Shown one piece after another: positions 1 through 12,800 of a stretch of 64,000 nt of DNA (position 1 is the first letter of the stretch; each line of letters begins with the position of its first letter). The notes below the pieces were generated by a model. The model was not told where the DNA came from. It saw only the letters and a list, made by a program, of their open reading frames with translations, and did no database searches. Source of the DNA: Gautieria morchelliformis (lineage: Eukaryota > Basidiomycota > Agaricomycetes > Gomphales > Gomphaceae). The DNA lies in contig WHVA01000352.1 in assembly GCA_015179125.1 (NCBI GenBank), forward strand, positions 59,252 through 123,251, read 5' to 3'. The position numbers were made by a program, and so were the translations under genes.

Positions 1-185
1 TCTGACGAGGTGGAGCGCTTGGTTAGTTTTCTGTTGCTGCCCGCAAGAGCCATCAATTTTGACCGTCTGGAATTAGGAGGGACAGTTGATGGCGTAATTT
101 ACAGTCATGTAATTGCTATCACACCTAGTTGTACCTTGGATGTAACTCGTGTAGAGATTGTAAGAGTCCAAGCTGATGCAATGTT

Positions 186-1180
186 CTACTCTTTCCATGG
201 ATAGTCGAACTTGTGCTCCTTGCGTCTCCACAGCTTTTTCCTGCGGGTATCTGGTAAGCAAGGCGCTAGAAAACGAAGTCTCACATACTTCTTTTTGGTT
301 GGAATGTGTTCCACGAACACCTCCTGACAATACTTTGTCTTGAATTCTCGGATGAACCGTGGGTCCCTAGAAATGACGGTCAGGCATTACTAGGCAATTA
401 TACAACAGCGCATCCTCACCATAGCTCACTGGCTATGCCGAGATCTTTGCAACACCGCATTAAAGCGTTGCTTTTGCATGCTTCTGTAGCTGTAGGAATT
501 CCCGAAGGGTCAAAATACTCCTGCTCTCCTCGGGCAATTGCAACCAGTCTGTTGAGTGGATGAGAGTGCTATGAAGGAATATCGATAACGGGACTGACCG
601 GCCTAGGCATACTAGCGCGTACTCTCTGCTGACTACTTTGGGACCAACATTCGTCTCACTGCGGGGAGCAAGGCCCCACCCACCAGGACCAAACGCCTTG
701 TTTAAGATACGTCGGTATTTAATTTCGGGAAGGTAAATGAGACCGTCTGAATCGTGGATGTTGACAATGCTCGCGAGCATTTCAAAAAGACTGCGCACCT
801 GGTTTCATCTCGATATCCTGCGGATCAATTGAATTCTCGAGAATCTCTGCAATCTCCTTCGAGAAAGGTTGGCTCGAGAGACCATAATAACTTTTAGACC
901 AGTCTGTGCTGCTCCCGTCCCCCAACGCTTCTGGAATAATACCACCGTTGCCATTGGTGACACTGGACGGAGTGGCAGTCGACAATTCCTCGACAGGCTC
1001 CTGGTCTGCAGCAACAGGATAATCTGAGTTGTTTTCCCCTGAAGGTGTGGCGTAACGAGCCAGACCGTGCCATTGTGGGGTGTAAATTCGAGCAGAAGAC
1101 ATGGCATTTGGAATCAGCTTCGCGTGCGAGGCCCTGGAAAGGCCGGGCAGTCGTGTCCAAAGAACCCGAGACGGAAACAT
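186..1180 (-). CDS. MGM101: Mitochondrial genome maintenance protein MGM101
   Basis: Single-strand-annealing protein of the mitochondrial nucleoid, needed for mtDNA recombination repair and maintenance. The diagnostic core is clear: [19 protein letters not shown] followed by [10 protein letters not shown], then, after an intron, [20 protein letters not shown] and [20 protein letters not shown]. The protein ends in a basic tail and DYPWKE-stop, as in the family. I chose the ATG at 1180 because it opens a basic, Arg/Ser-rich stretch ([19 protein letters not shown]) typical of a mitochondrial presequence; the frame is open further upstream but with no better start. At least three short introns are needed, near 782, 600 and 400. 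The N-terminal 70 residues or so before the core are low in complexity, as usual for this protein. Confidence 0.93.
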
Positions 1181-2499
1181 GTTGAAGGTTGCACACGCGT
1201 TGGCCGCTGATGAAACGCGCAAACTGGCGCCCACAACTAGCAACGTCATAAGTTGTTCAGTGACGAATGTGACGCCCATGCCAATGGAATTTCGCTCAGC
1301 CCTGGCAACGTTCTCAAGCTGTGGCCTATTCTCCTATTTACGACAACAGTGCTACTTCGGATCTCGATGTGAGGCCCCCTTCGAGCGGAAACCTGCCCGT
1401 GAGTTGGACTCTTTTATATCGTGTAGCGATATAAACGAGCAAATGATGGGGCAAATCGAACATAACCGTCGCAATCTTTGGTGGCTCGTCGATTATGTCC
1501 CTGTTCGGAACGACGTGCGCCGTCTAGTCTACTGGCACTACATGTCTGACAGAGGATTCACCCCTACCGTTGTTGATCTTCTTTGTTGAAGGTCGATGAC
1601 TGCCCCGAACGTACTGAGTCGGCTCCTCACTTTTGCGCGTCACCGTGTCCTTTAAAACGATGAGAAGCGATCCCAATATGTCGGTTAATCCATGCCATTT
1701 TTGGCTACCGAGTTCTATGATGTAGTATCCAGTAACACGCCAACCACTCGGGGAACTCAATCTGGATTGGTCTATGACACGTCAGATAATCTCGTTCACG
1801 ATAAGATGCCGACAGCCAGTTCCACCTGATGCCGACTATAGCCAGTTCCAATAGGCCTGTTCGATACATGCCGCCTTCCAGTGGCCCGCTTGTTTGCTTG
1901 GATCTAGCCTTCAAGGACCGGTGCTACCATTTGAGTCGGGTCACTTCACAACGTTCCGCGCTGATCCTTATTAAAGTAACCATTCGCCTTCACTAAGCAT
2001 TACTGTAAGTCTCATTGAAGTCTCACATTGTTTCTTGTAATCAGCTGATAGGTCTGAACATTCACGGCAACTTACATCCATATAACTAATAAGACCATCA
2101 ATATGGAAGACGAGAACGAAGCCGCTGCGCAGAAGAACCCAAATTTACGAAGTTGATACGTATGCCCTAAGTCTGACGAACATATCGCAAACTGTAATTC
2201 CCCACTGGCCCTTGGCGTCGTTGACTCCACCTTGACGGGAGGAGCTGCTAAAAGAAAAGGTTGCCACGTGTAGGAGGAAGCTTTGTGTCTTGGCCAGCGA
2301 TGTGAGGAAACCAAGTGAATCAGGGAAGTAATCGAAGTGCGGAATGACCATCAATTATTTACGAGAAAATCTCTGAGCCTATGAGCCGAAGGACACACGT
2401 GCAACTTCACGATATTAATAAAAATACTAAAAGGTGGTACCAAATGACTTCGCGCTCAGTTCCTGGCCTGAAGCACCGAGTTCGCGGAGTCAATTTGTC
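1181..2499. other. No supported gene
   Basis: About 1.3 kb between MGM101 and the next gene. Short open frames exist on both strands (for example minus 1524-1914, in two overlapping frames), but none shows a recognisable motif, a clear start and splice sites together. A short ATG-led stretch at 2103 (MEDENEAAAQKNPNLR) could be the first exon of a small unrecognised gene. I could not extend it. Confidence 0.4.
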
Positions 2500-3448
2500 A
2501 TGTGGCATACTCTGGACGCGCCAAAACGACCACCGTATCAATCCATGTCGTCTGCCAGCTCAAGCCCTATTTGGCCGAATTCGCCACAGCAAACTCGTAG
2601 GGCTGTCCCTCCAGGTTTCTTCGTATCTAAGAAACCTCATGCAAAGCCACTCGAACAACTTTCGCGTCGAGAACTCCTCGATCTCTGGAACCAGAACAAG
2701 AAGATCTTAGATGAACCGTACGAAGAATTATGGCGCTCATTCATCCTGCCAGAGTACTTATTTTCTGTGTAGAACGCCGTCAACCTCAACTTACCACCAA
2801 CGGATTCTTCGCGAGCAATCTGTCATCGAGACTATCCTTGGGATGGCATCATTAGAAGATGGGCTAAATAGGACGCATATATCTCAAGATGAATCCATGG
2901 ATATATCCATGTCCAGTAGCCCGCCTTCACGCACCGTAGACGCGAAGCGCAGAGCTATTGGGCGTTACCACGCCGTATGCCACCACATTTCCTACCCCTA
3001 CGACAGGCATTGACTACTTTATTCAAAGAACACGCAACAGCGAGGAACCACGGCCGCGCTTGGTTTAGATGAGGCTATGGCACTTGAGCAGCAAGCTCAT
3101 GTGGCCGCCCTACAGAGGCAACAACATGAAATGGAGAAGCGGCTGCAACGCGGCCTGCCACTTCCAGGCGAAATATTGACCCGTGAAGAGAGAGAGGCCA
3201 GAATATGGGCATTCATGTATGCCCGTCGCTGCAACTGCTGACTAACCAGCTAATTCTGTTGGAATAGGAATGCGAAGCCGTCAGAATCGGATGAAGAAGA
3301 CGAAGACTGGGACGATGATGACGAGGATCCGTCCACATGGTTTGAGGATGAAGAGGACGATGGTAGGAAAGGGCAGCCACTGGTAGATCCGGATGAAATT
3401 GCAGGCATCATTCGTGTGGATGATAGTCGTTGGGCCGACCAAGACTGA
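2500..3448 (+). CDS. Conserved fungal protein with acidic tail, function unknown
   Basis: Not recognised as a named family. Exon 1 encodes a Ser/Pro-rich segment and then LSRRELLDLWNQNKKILDEP. It splices at 2718/2773 into TPSTSTYHQRILREQSVIE, which keeps frame. A central helical stretch (ALEQQAHVAALQRQQHEMEK) looks coiled-coil. A last intron (about 3229-3268) leads to an exon very rich in Asp/Glu (DEEDEDWDDDDEDPSTWFED) ending in RWADQD-stop. Strong acidic character suggests a nuclear or chaperone-like partner-binding role, but that is a guess. Between about 2960 and 3065 the reading frame changes twice in a way I could not explain with ordinary introns; either a small intron is misread or bases are wrong here. 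The start at 2500 (ATG) is the first ATG in the frame but is not certain. Confidence 0.6.
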
Positions 3449-3638
3449 ATGATTAGAAGGAAAAGATTGTAACAATATAATGACAGGTAATCGCAAGAGA
3501 GAGAATATTCCACGTGTGAGGAAAGGGAAAAAATTATAGTCATCAGCGAGCATTCCAGGCAGGTAAGACCTTCGAACCCATCCACAACTTGTACATATAT
3601 TTTAATGGCAAGGTACACTTCCCAGGAAAGACTACGAA

Positions 3639-6600
3639 CTACCGGGAATGCGAAGGACAGAATTTTCCCCGTTTTAGCCATGCCGAAAGACAAGCTGGAG
3701 GTCATGTCAGTAGACGCTCGCTGAGCCGTGTAAAGACACATACTGTTGTGAAAACTACACAAGCAGCTCAGCCTTGCAACGAGAGAACCTGTTTCCAAGG
3801 TCAGTAAACTCGGCATATCGTGTCGCGTTCGGAGACGCACCTCGCACAAATTCTTCCAAACAAATCACGCACTCGACTCCAATCAGAGCACTCTCTGCTG
3901 GTAGCCTGTAGACGAGATATTTCACTGGCTGCTCAGTAGCTGAACCACCGCTCGGGCCCTCCAAACAAGCCTTGACATGAGCTTCTTGCAGTTCCGCGGC
4001 GCCTAACTCGGCAAGATTCTGACCACAAACGGGGCAGCTAAATGTGCAACATTGTGCTCAATACGGGAGACTGGCCTATCCAAGGGGATTGCCTTACTCG
4101 GATAAATCACTAATTTGCGAACTAATCTCGCCACGTGGTGTATTTGGAACAGCGAGATGTCCTTGGTCGACTACAATTCGTTCCATGGACGCTGTTTGTA
4201 AACCTTGGAATCGGCCGGGCACGTTCGCATTGGTAATGTCGTAGCAGGACAAGCAGACACGATGTAATGAATTGGATGAGAGTCCATCAGGAGCAGCGGG
4301 ATCTCGAACAATGTCGTCTGGGTCCAGGATCGACCTGCGTGAAGAACATTTGTCACAAAATATCCGACCACACCTCCGACAATGCTGTAAAGGTGCACAT
4401 GAATTAACCTAATGGAATAGGTGCGACAAAACATACATGCTACACAGGTGATAGTGAGCAAGTCGTCTTAGTTCTAAAAAACAACAACGTACTTTGCGGA
4501 ATAAGAACGTGAAACGCCGGCTGCAACCTGGACATGCTGCAACACTCTCATCCCTCTCCCATTGGGCATGTATGGAGTGCGGGATGAGCGCTGCCCTAGG
4601 TGTAAGGATGTTTTGAGGGGACTCGTGAGTCGGCACACGGAACTCCGGGGCTTGGGAGAGCTGTGGAGTTATGTCAGATGTGGTCCGTGATGTGGGAGGG
4701 TTCGAAAAGTAATCCGTCGTGTGAGAATGAACGGAAGTCGGGCGAGCGGACGATGATGACAGAGACGTTGGATAATGGAAGCTCCCCTCTGAGGCATCAT
4801 CATCGTCCACTACATCTTCTTCGTCTGCATCTGGATGTTTCAGCGTCTCGATCCACAAGTAGATACATGATAGTGCGCGTACTTTCGACTCGGAATAATC
4901 CATCTGCCCCGGCGGTCAGTCGGCGGCGCTCAAGCTCCCGACTATAAGCATTCAAAAGAACCTCTGCTTGTGTTTTGCGGTCAGTATCATCATCGCCTGA
5001 CAGGGACATGGTCAGTGTCGGACGAGCCATAAATAGATCGCGAAAACCTGCCTAGCATACCCGCTCGTAGCTCGAGAACAGCGCGCTCGAGTTTCGTGAT
5101 AATTTTTCGTACATCGGCCGGCGTCGAGGTGTTTTCGACAGAGTTTAAATCATTGTCATGCGGGGACCCGGCAAGGTATCGTGCTCTTGATACATAGTCT
5201 TGAGTGAAAGACAAATAAGACTGTGGCATGGAGCCGAGCTCCTGACCCCCATCCGGATCGAAGGGATCGTCATGTACAAATGGAACCAAAACGCCATTGC
5301 CACTGACTTGGTACATGGACCCGTCGGGCTCCATGAACGGAAGAGGGGGAATATCCAAACGACGTCGCATCACACGGACCCACCGCCGCCGACGCACCCA
5401 TGAAAGCTGCGCTGGGCCATTTACATGGCCATTCGGTGCTGACTGACTGACAAACGATGAAGCGCTGCCCAGAGTTGGGCTGATAACCCCTGACCTCGAC
5501 AACAAACGCTCAAGTGCGGGAGGCATTTCAGCCGACCACCGATCATCTGGGTCATCAAAGGTGTTTGCGTATTGCCAACCGTCTTGAACATCCACTTTTG
5601 GGTGGGTTGAGTCTAGAGTCCAATCAGATCTAGACTCAATCAGTCTTTCAGATAAGTGGAGAATAGCTACAAAGGCAGCTCACAACCAGAAGTGGCTCCT
5701 CATCCCGCCCTCACGCAAATGAACGTCTCTGTTCGCCTTGGGCTTGGGGAGTTGAAATGGATCGTCCGTTAATGGCAACTGTACATCACTCCTCCAAGCA
5801 GGAACATCCTGCCTCCCCTGTTCGTCAGAACCCGCAGGCAACCTAAGTTCGAAGGGACTTCGAGTTTCTCGACGACCGAGACCAGACGCCGAGAACTTAG
5901 GCCGACCACCGGCAACGGCTAACGTTTTTAATCGTGCATCTAGGCGCTGATTTTCATGAACAATCAACGAAACCGTCGTATGGACTGCTAGTGAATTGTA
6001 ACGAGTCGCGTGCCATCGGACAGCTTCGGCTTTCTGCAAGATCTAAATGCACACTGAATGAACACATATGTGATCGATTAAGAACAACTGCTTACCTCAC
6101 ATATCCAGACCTCAAAAACAGCAGCAGCGACATCGTATGCTGTTTCTCCCCAATTGTTGCGCACCAAAGGATCCGCCATTTGTTTTGTAAGTAGATAGAG
6201 GACGACGGGGAGGTGGCCTTTCGAAGATGCGTTCACTTGGAATATGATTTAGAAGGTACAACGAGAAAAGGAAAATGCATACTGACTGAGTGGAGTCCAT
6301 CCTCCTACACTCTTTCGGTTGATACCAGTCACAGGTGTACCAGTATTTTCGGAGGTAACTGCAACTTCAGCAGCACCACCCTTTTCACAGAGCCACTTTA
6401 CAATATCCAAGTAGCCCTGACGATGTGCGGTTGACCAAGTGTATCATGGAGCTGTAACGTGGAACCATACCTTGGAGGCAGCATTATGTAGCGGTGTCCA
6501 CCCATCCGCGTCACGGGCATGTACGTCCGCTTTACCATGAGGGATGGAAAGAAAATAGATTACAATGTCTAGATAACCATGTAGCGTAGCTTTGTGCAGA

Positions 6601-7346
6601 GCAGTCTTGATGTGCGTCGCGTGAGCTTACATGCCGGATAGGACAAGCAAACAGGCTTACCTCCCCCTCCTTGTCTTCTAGATCAACCATAGCCCCACAC
6701 TCCTCGATCACTGAAAGAAATTGGACCATGCGTCTATCTTCTCTGGAAGTCTATTAGATTACTTACGCCATCGTACAGTAGCGGCATGCCCCCTACTAGC
6801 TGCGGCATGCAACGCTGTCAGACCAGTGCGAGAAGTGGCATCATTCGCGAGAGAGAACGCTTGAGTGTCTCCCTGGGAGAGAGCTGTCTCAAATAGCTTC
6901 TGAAGCAAAGGGAGATCGCCAGCCGAGGCAGCGGCAAATATTGCTTCGAGTTGAGCAGAGGAAGGTTGTACAGGTGGCGGCAGGGTTTCAAGCGGTTGTT
7001 GTGGTGCAAGTTGTAATTGAGTTTCGACCAGCGGCGACACTGGATACCTGAAATCCTCCTCATCTGAAGGCTGGCGACGGTCAATGGACGAGTCTTCATA
7101 TGTGAACTCGCCCTCATCATCGCCTTCTCCGTCCTCCGCACTATCGCCTTCTCTGATGTTTTCTGCATCTGCATGGGGCGAATCCTTTCCCGAAGAGATC
7201 TCGAGACTAGTATTACCAGAAAACTGTACGTCCAACAGCCCCGACCTGCCGAACAAATTTGAACGTTAGATGCGTCCTACTCGCGATCTGCAGCATGGCG
7301 CATACTCTTCGACTGTCCCCAGTTGGTCACCACTCGTCGAAATCAT
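3639..7346 (-). CDS. Ankyrin-DysF-FYVE-RING protein, probable PIB1-like endosomal E3 ubiquitin ligase
   Basis: Four modules read continuously on the minus strand. (1) Ankyrin repeats at 6950-6110: GLTALHAAASRGH, GWTPLHNAASKGYLDIV, ASSKGHLPVVLYLL. (2) A DysF region at 5650-5350: DWTLDSTHPKVDVQDGWQYA and later WVRRRRWVRVMRRR, the hallmark of dysferlin/peroxin DysF. (3) A FYVE zinc finger: WERD at about 4550, then across an intron RKHCRRCGRIFCDKCSS and VCLSC near 4270-4390, the PI3P-binding signature. (4) A C-terminal RING: CVICLEEF (about 3870), LSCLCSFH, CLSAWLKRGKFCPSH, ending directly at the stop. FYVE plus RING is the architecture of yeast Pib1, which ubiquitinates endosomal and vacuolar membrane proteins. 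The joining introns (for example phase-correct at 5680/5630, 4490/4390, 3843/3793 and 3740/3690) were read by eye. Start at 7346 (MISTSGDQLG) needs an intron ending near 7217. Whether this is one transcript or two is untested, but no stop or start separates the modules. Confidence 0.8.
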
Positions 7347-7941
7347 AGTGAGCGGGGAAGCACCAGGAACCGGGCGAACGGAGGCAAACGGTCTTCTACG
7401 TCGAGTCCAAGTTGGTCTGCGGGATGCCCGAGTCTGGCGAAGGCTTGGGATTGATGGACGTTGGACGTTGAACGCTCAGACGGCCATACTAGTACGCAGC
7501 CTGTACTTGAGTCCATATTGACACAGTCATCTCACACGGCAAATTCTATTATTTAAACAGAAACTACCATCGCTAAGCCCATCTTAGCCTGCCCGCGCTA
7601 GCCCTGTAATTCGTGACTGCGTACGCACTCGCGGACTCACGCTCGCCCGCGCCCATGCCACCCTGCGTTCCCGTCCCTTTTTCCCTGCACGTATCATAAG
7701 TACCCATGTCAGTTGCATTCCCATACGCCTCTCGCGTTATCATCGCCCGCATGCTATCGCGTTCCGATAACGCTGTAAAGTACAACTTGTTGACTTGAAT
7801 ACAGGTCGCTGTAAGAGCCCCTGTGCAGTCTAGAAATGGCGGTGTAAGTCACCTGCAGGGACGGTGAGGCAAACTTTTTGACCGATGGCGTCACGAGATT
7901 GAGCTAATCGCAAGCGCCCAAGCATTTTAAATAAATCTCTT
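7347..7941. promoter_or_regulatory. Divergent intergenic region between the FYVE/RING gene and KAT
   Basis: About 600 bp between two head-to-head starts, so it must hold both promoters and 5' leaders. A TTTAAATA-like stretch lies at 7927-7935, just ahead of the aminotransferase ATG. No TATA box, operator or repeat can be named with confidence. The open frame on the minus strand at 7573-7785 has no family resemblance. Confidence 0.4.
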
Positions 7942-9792
7942 ATGAGTTTCAGAGCAAAAATTTCGGCCGTGAAGCGTCTGCTTTCTACTCCCAATACTCG
8001 CCTCTCTCGTTCTTCTCGTCCCCGCACCATCTCCATGTCAAGCGTCAATCACATCGCCACAGCGCCCGCGGTTGCCCTAAACGGCCTGAAATCCGTCATC
8101 CCCTTTTCTTCCCGGTTACGCACCGGCCGCGCATTGGCAGTTGACGTCTGGTCCATCTTCAAGTTTGTGCTCCGTCACTCCATGGTCGCTCCCCAATAAT
8201 CTTCTATTTTTCTGCAAAGTGCCTTGAATCTCCCCCAGATTGCATCAACCTGGGACAAGGCTACATGAACTTCTCTCCCCCGGAATGGGTTAAAGATGCT
8301 GTAGAAACAGCTATTTCCACCGTGCAGTTCAACCACTACTCCCATCCCAAAGGGTCGCCGCGGCTACGCCGAGCAATTAGCAACCATTATAGCTCAAGTT
8401 TCGGCAGGACACTGAACCCAGACTCTGAAATACTTGTCACCAGCGGTGCTAATGAAGGTGGTCCTCGTACCTATAACCTATCTCATCGACTGTCCATCTA
8501 AAGCGTCACCCAGGTGAATACGCTACTTTTGTCGCATTTTTAGAGGCAGGGGACGAAGTTATCATGTTTGAGCCGTTTTTCGATCAATATCTCCCCTCCG
8601 TCACGTTCAACGGCGGTGTGCCCGTCTTCGTACCACTCGACCCTCCGTCCCACGACATGGTTTCGTCTACCAGTGACGACTGGACGCTGGACTTCAATGC
8701 GCTTCGGTAAGGTCATACATGCGTCTGGATTTTACTATTCTGATATTGACTCACATCTCCATAGTCGTGCAATCACCTCAAAAACAAAGATGATTATCGT
8801 CAATACTCCTCACAACCCTGTCGGCAAAGTCTTCACCAAACGAGAGCTGGAGTACATTGCAAGGCTCGCTCAAGAGTTCAATTTGCTCGTCCTGTCCGAC
8901 GAAGTGGTCGGTTTGACCATGCTAGTTTTTTTTATCATCATACTTACGACGCATCTTGCAGTACGATTGCATGGTCTTTAGCGGTAGAGAACATGTCAGA
9001 ATCGCAACCCTACCCGGTATGTGGGAACGTACCATCACTGTGGGTTCCGCCGGCAGTAAGTTCACGCACTGCATACTTCTTACGCTACCTTTTTGATATG
9101 ATTCCTAATATCAGAGTCGTTCGCTGCCACGGGTTGGCGGATTGGTTGGCTTGTTGGTCCATCGCAACTTCTTGGTCCAGCTTTGGCAGCATCGACTCGT
9201 ATCGTCTTCTGCTCGAATACACCCATGCAAGAAGCCGCTGCCGCTGGATTAGAACAAGCTAACGAACGCAAGTTCTTTGAGAAGCAATTACAAGAATACG
9301 AAGAGCGAAGAGATGTGCTTGTGTCTTATTTCAGTAAGCTGGGAATCAAATACACGTTACCCGAGGGCACATACTTCGTCCTTGTTGTAAGTCAACGACA
9401 CGAATCTGATTTTCTTTCTGACATCCATGTCTAGGATATTTCCGATTTGCAAATTCCCGACGACTACGTTTTCCCGAGTAGCCTAGACGGCAGGGGGCTT
9501 GATTTTAAGTAAGCCCACAGTCTTTCTAGTATTCCTTGCTTTTTAACATTCACCTGCAGAGCTTGCTGGTTTCTCGCCCAAGAAGTCGGTGTTTCATCCA
9601 TTCCGAACAGCGAGGTATATTCATAGACAGCATACGTTCTGATTTAATCTCACCGTTAACCCACAGTTCTACTGCGATGAACACAGAAACATTGGTGAAC
9701 GGTTCGCTCGCTTTGCTTTCTGCAAAGACGTAGAGACTCTGCGGAGGGCTGGGGAGAGACTCCAGGGTTTGAAAAAATTCCTTAAACAATAG
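7942..9792 (+). CDS. BNA3: Kynurenine aminotransferase (kynurenine-oxoglutarate transaminase)
   Basis: Fold-type I PLP aminotransferase converting kynurenine to kynurenic acid, a side branch of tryptophan breakdown. Motifs in order: DVWSIF, CINLGQGYMNFSPPEWV, HYSHPKGSPRLRRAI, VTSGANEGEYATFVAFLEAG, MFEPFFDQYLPSV, IVNTPHNPVGKVF, LSDEVYD, then SAGKSFAATGWRIGW with the PLP lysine, and the C-terminal EGTYFVLVDISDLQIP. At least seven short introns have good GT/AG sites and correct phase; for example one interrupts the PLP lysine codon at 9056-9113. Start 7942 gives a basic Arg/Ser-rich leader that may target mitochondria; a second ATG (MSSVNHIA, near 8035) could give a cytosolic form. No lesions seen. 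It ends only 56 bp from the convergent helicase gene. Confidence 0.93.
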
Positions 9793-9848
9793 GGCCTTGC
9801 TTGAGTGAGGATATACATAATGACATCATTTTCCTATAAGAATCCCAG

Positions 9849-12800
9849 TCATCCCTCGGACTCCCAGAGTCTATCTACGTGTCTCGATATGTCATGCTCC
9901 CTTTTACCGGGAGACCCATCGTAGTACAATGGATTAGTCTCTAATCTCCGAGCAAGGTATGTGAAAGACAATGCGTCAACAAAATCCTGCTTGCTAGCGA
10001 TGGAACCTCGTTTTCTCATATCCTGGAGCCAATCATTTAGCACCTCAGAATCCATGAGCGTTGACTCTAGAGGCAAACCCTCATCCAGAAAGCGCGTGAA
10101 AGTATCACGTTGCTCAGCCTGACAAAATAAGTGGAATGCCCCTGATTGTCCTGGCCTGACGGCACATGCTTGCATTTTGGCGACCTCTTGAATGGTATAC
10201 GCCCGAAGTTGTCTATCTGACTCGGAGATCTGACTGATGCATTGGGCACCCATAACGATAACCACGCTCGCTCGGACAGGTACCGTCCAGCACGCTTCCC
10301 GAGGGACTATAAGCACCCTTATGATACCCTCGAGATAGAGCTGCAGCATCAGGGTCCGGTCGGCACGATGCATGCCCTCGTGGAAAATGCCAATTCCATG
10401 CGAAATCAGGTTGGAAAGAGCACTATTGTGGAGACGCCGCAGACAAATTTCCACATCCTCCGCAGATGCACCACGTCCCAAAAACGCCCGTGTGTCAATG
10501 TCTATGGCGCATTGTGTTATGAGATTTGCAGCAACGCTCTGGCACTGGTTGCGAGATGGTACAAAGAGAATAGCAGACGAGTCTGCAGCCGCTTCGCTAA
10601 TGGCCGCGTGAGCTGGCTTGGTCATTGCCTCAAACAGCGCCGTGGAGTGGCGGATCGTGAAGGATATAGTCTTCATGGTCAGAGATTGTTCTCTGTCGCT
10701 TGGCCGGAAGCTGAACAAACCCTGATGTGGGACATGAAGCCACCGAGCAAGGTCCATAGGGTCGTTTAGGCAATTGGAGACCCCAATGAAGCGTACAGAG
10801 AGCAGTTGAGTTTGGGATATGAGAAGAGACACAGCCAGTTCGTATTCAGCGTCCAGCAACTCAAGGTTGTCGCATAGAACAATCCTTAAATCGGATACCC
10901 ATGAGTGCCCCGCATCACTGCGCAACGCAGCTAGAAGACAGCTCGAGGTCGTTATTCGGATCCCCTTCCCACGCTTGGCCAACAAGGCATCTGGAAGAAG
11001 GATAGCTTCAATGGGGATACGAGCAGGACCCTGTGAATATTTGAAGAGTGATGCGGTTTCTTTAGCCAGACTACGGTTGGGGACGACAACCACGCCAAAA
11101 CCATCGGAGCCACAAGTTCCCACTGTCTTACTGGTTACACAACATAAGTAAATAGATAAACGCAGTGTGAGTATTGCATACCACAAGGCTAGCATGGCCA
11201 GGGTTGACTTGCCACTTCCAGCCGGTGCGCAAATGAGAATATTCTGATATGTTTGACCCACTGACCAAAAGCACTGTGTCTGGATCCCACTGAAATCTCG
11301 AAAATGCAACTTGTTAAAGGTGCTTGAGACAGCGTTACCACCTGTAACAGGCAGGAATGGCAAGTCGAGAAGGGGTGTATGACAATCAGAAAATGAAGGC
11401 ATGATCAACTCCTCCAACGAGATCTTGACCTCATCCTCTGCTCCCATCCATCGATCGGACATGAAACGAATGCTGACAGACGGAGGAGGCTGTGATCCCC
11501 GAATGGGAATTACGAAGTCGACTTCCATATCCACAGTGTTCTGCCGTAGAAGAAGATGTGACCATTGTATGATCTCTGTCCCTTCATGATCCTCAATCCA
11601 GAGCCAGAAAGGTTCAGCCTCGCCATGTAAGCGTGAATTCCAATTGAAATCCTTCGAAACCTTGACAGCTATCTTCAGCAGATCTGAAGTAAGGGGTCGT
11701 AGATGGTGCATCAAATTAACAGTAGGGAACTGTGTCGCTGCCTTGGAAAGTGCAGCACCTTGCCGCTCGTTCATATGAATCAATTGGCCTAGCTCTGCCG
11801 CGCCTTGTGAAGCAATCTCGGCGACTGATAGCTCGTCTTCCCAGCGCTGAAGGTTATACAGTACCTCCGAAGATAGTTCAAATTGTGCCAACGGATGCTC
11901 AAAAGGCCACATGCGCTTCTCCACTGCCTTGCTCATTGACATGAGGACTGAACAGACATTGGCCCATTTACGGCTGAGAGCGATTTCTAGAAGCCCTCGG
12001 ATGATACGACCACCGTTCTGCGCGACATACGCCGTATCCGAAACAAGAGCGAAGTCCTCGATATATGTCCGAGAAATATATCCCTGGAGCAGGATATTGA
12101 CCTTGCCCTGGCTGGTATCCGTCCCCCCTAACCAGACTAAGAAGATTATATCCATATGGTCGGAATTTCCTCACCTTCACGTCGCAAGGAATAACCTCCT
12201 CGATCAGGCGCTTCAGCTCTTTAACCTCGTTTTCTCGAAGTTGTATCTGATCAAACTTGCATCGGGTCAGGCTCGTCAGCAATATCAGTTGTTAGTGTCG
12301 CTCACCTCGGTACTCATGCTCAACAAGCCTAGGACGTCCGCCTCTCTCATACGTGGTCGGAATTCTCTGTTGAAGATTTCTATGCTTGGTGTTCTAATGT
12401 AATATTTGGCCGCTATCCGACCCAAATCCGTGATCACAAGTGACCCAGTCGACTCATGGAACATGACCATACCTGCAGCTGCCAGTTTTCGAGCTGCAGT
12501 TGTAACAAGCTGATGTCGCTTGCTGCCAAGTTGGGGGTCATCTACTGGTTCCTCATGTGTCATACCTGGTATAATTAACGCATCACGTTTAGTACCATTG
12601 AAGAGCGTACATACCGTAAACCATAGGATTCCGACGCATACGCACGAAGAGATATGTATAGCCGATCCACTCTATGGCATCTCGGATATTAGCTACAGTG
12701 CCCAAGGAAACCTCAGCGTTTAAGGAATCGACCATTCCGTCAATAAATCTGATTGCAAGTTTTGAGAGTATATCAAGGTGCATGATCATTATCCTCACTT

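Noticed and set aside
1300-2350. Several open frames on both strands that might form a gene
   Set aside because: No domain, no consistent splice pattern, and the best minus-strand frames overlap each other out of register.
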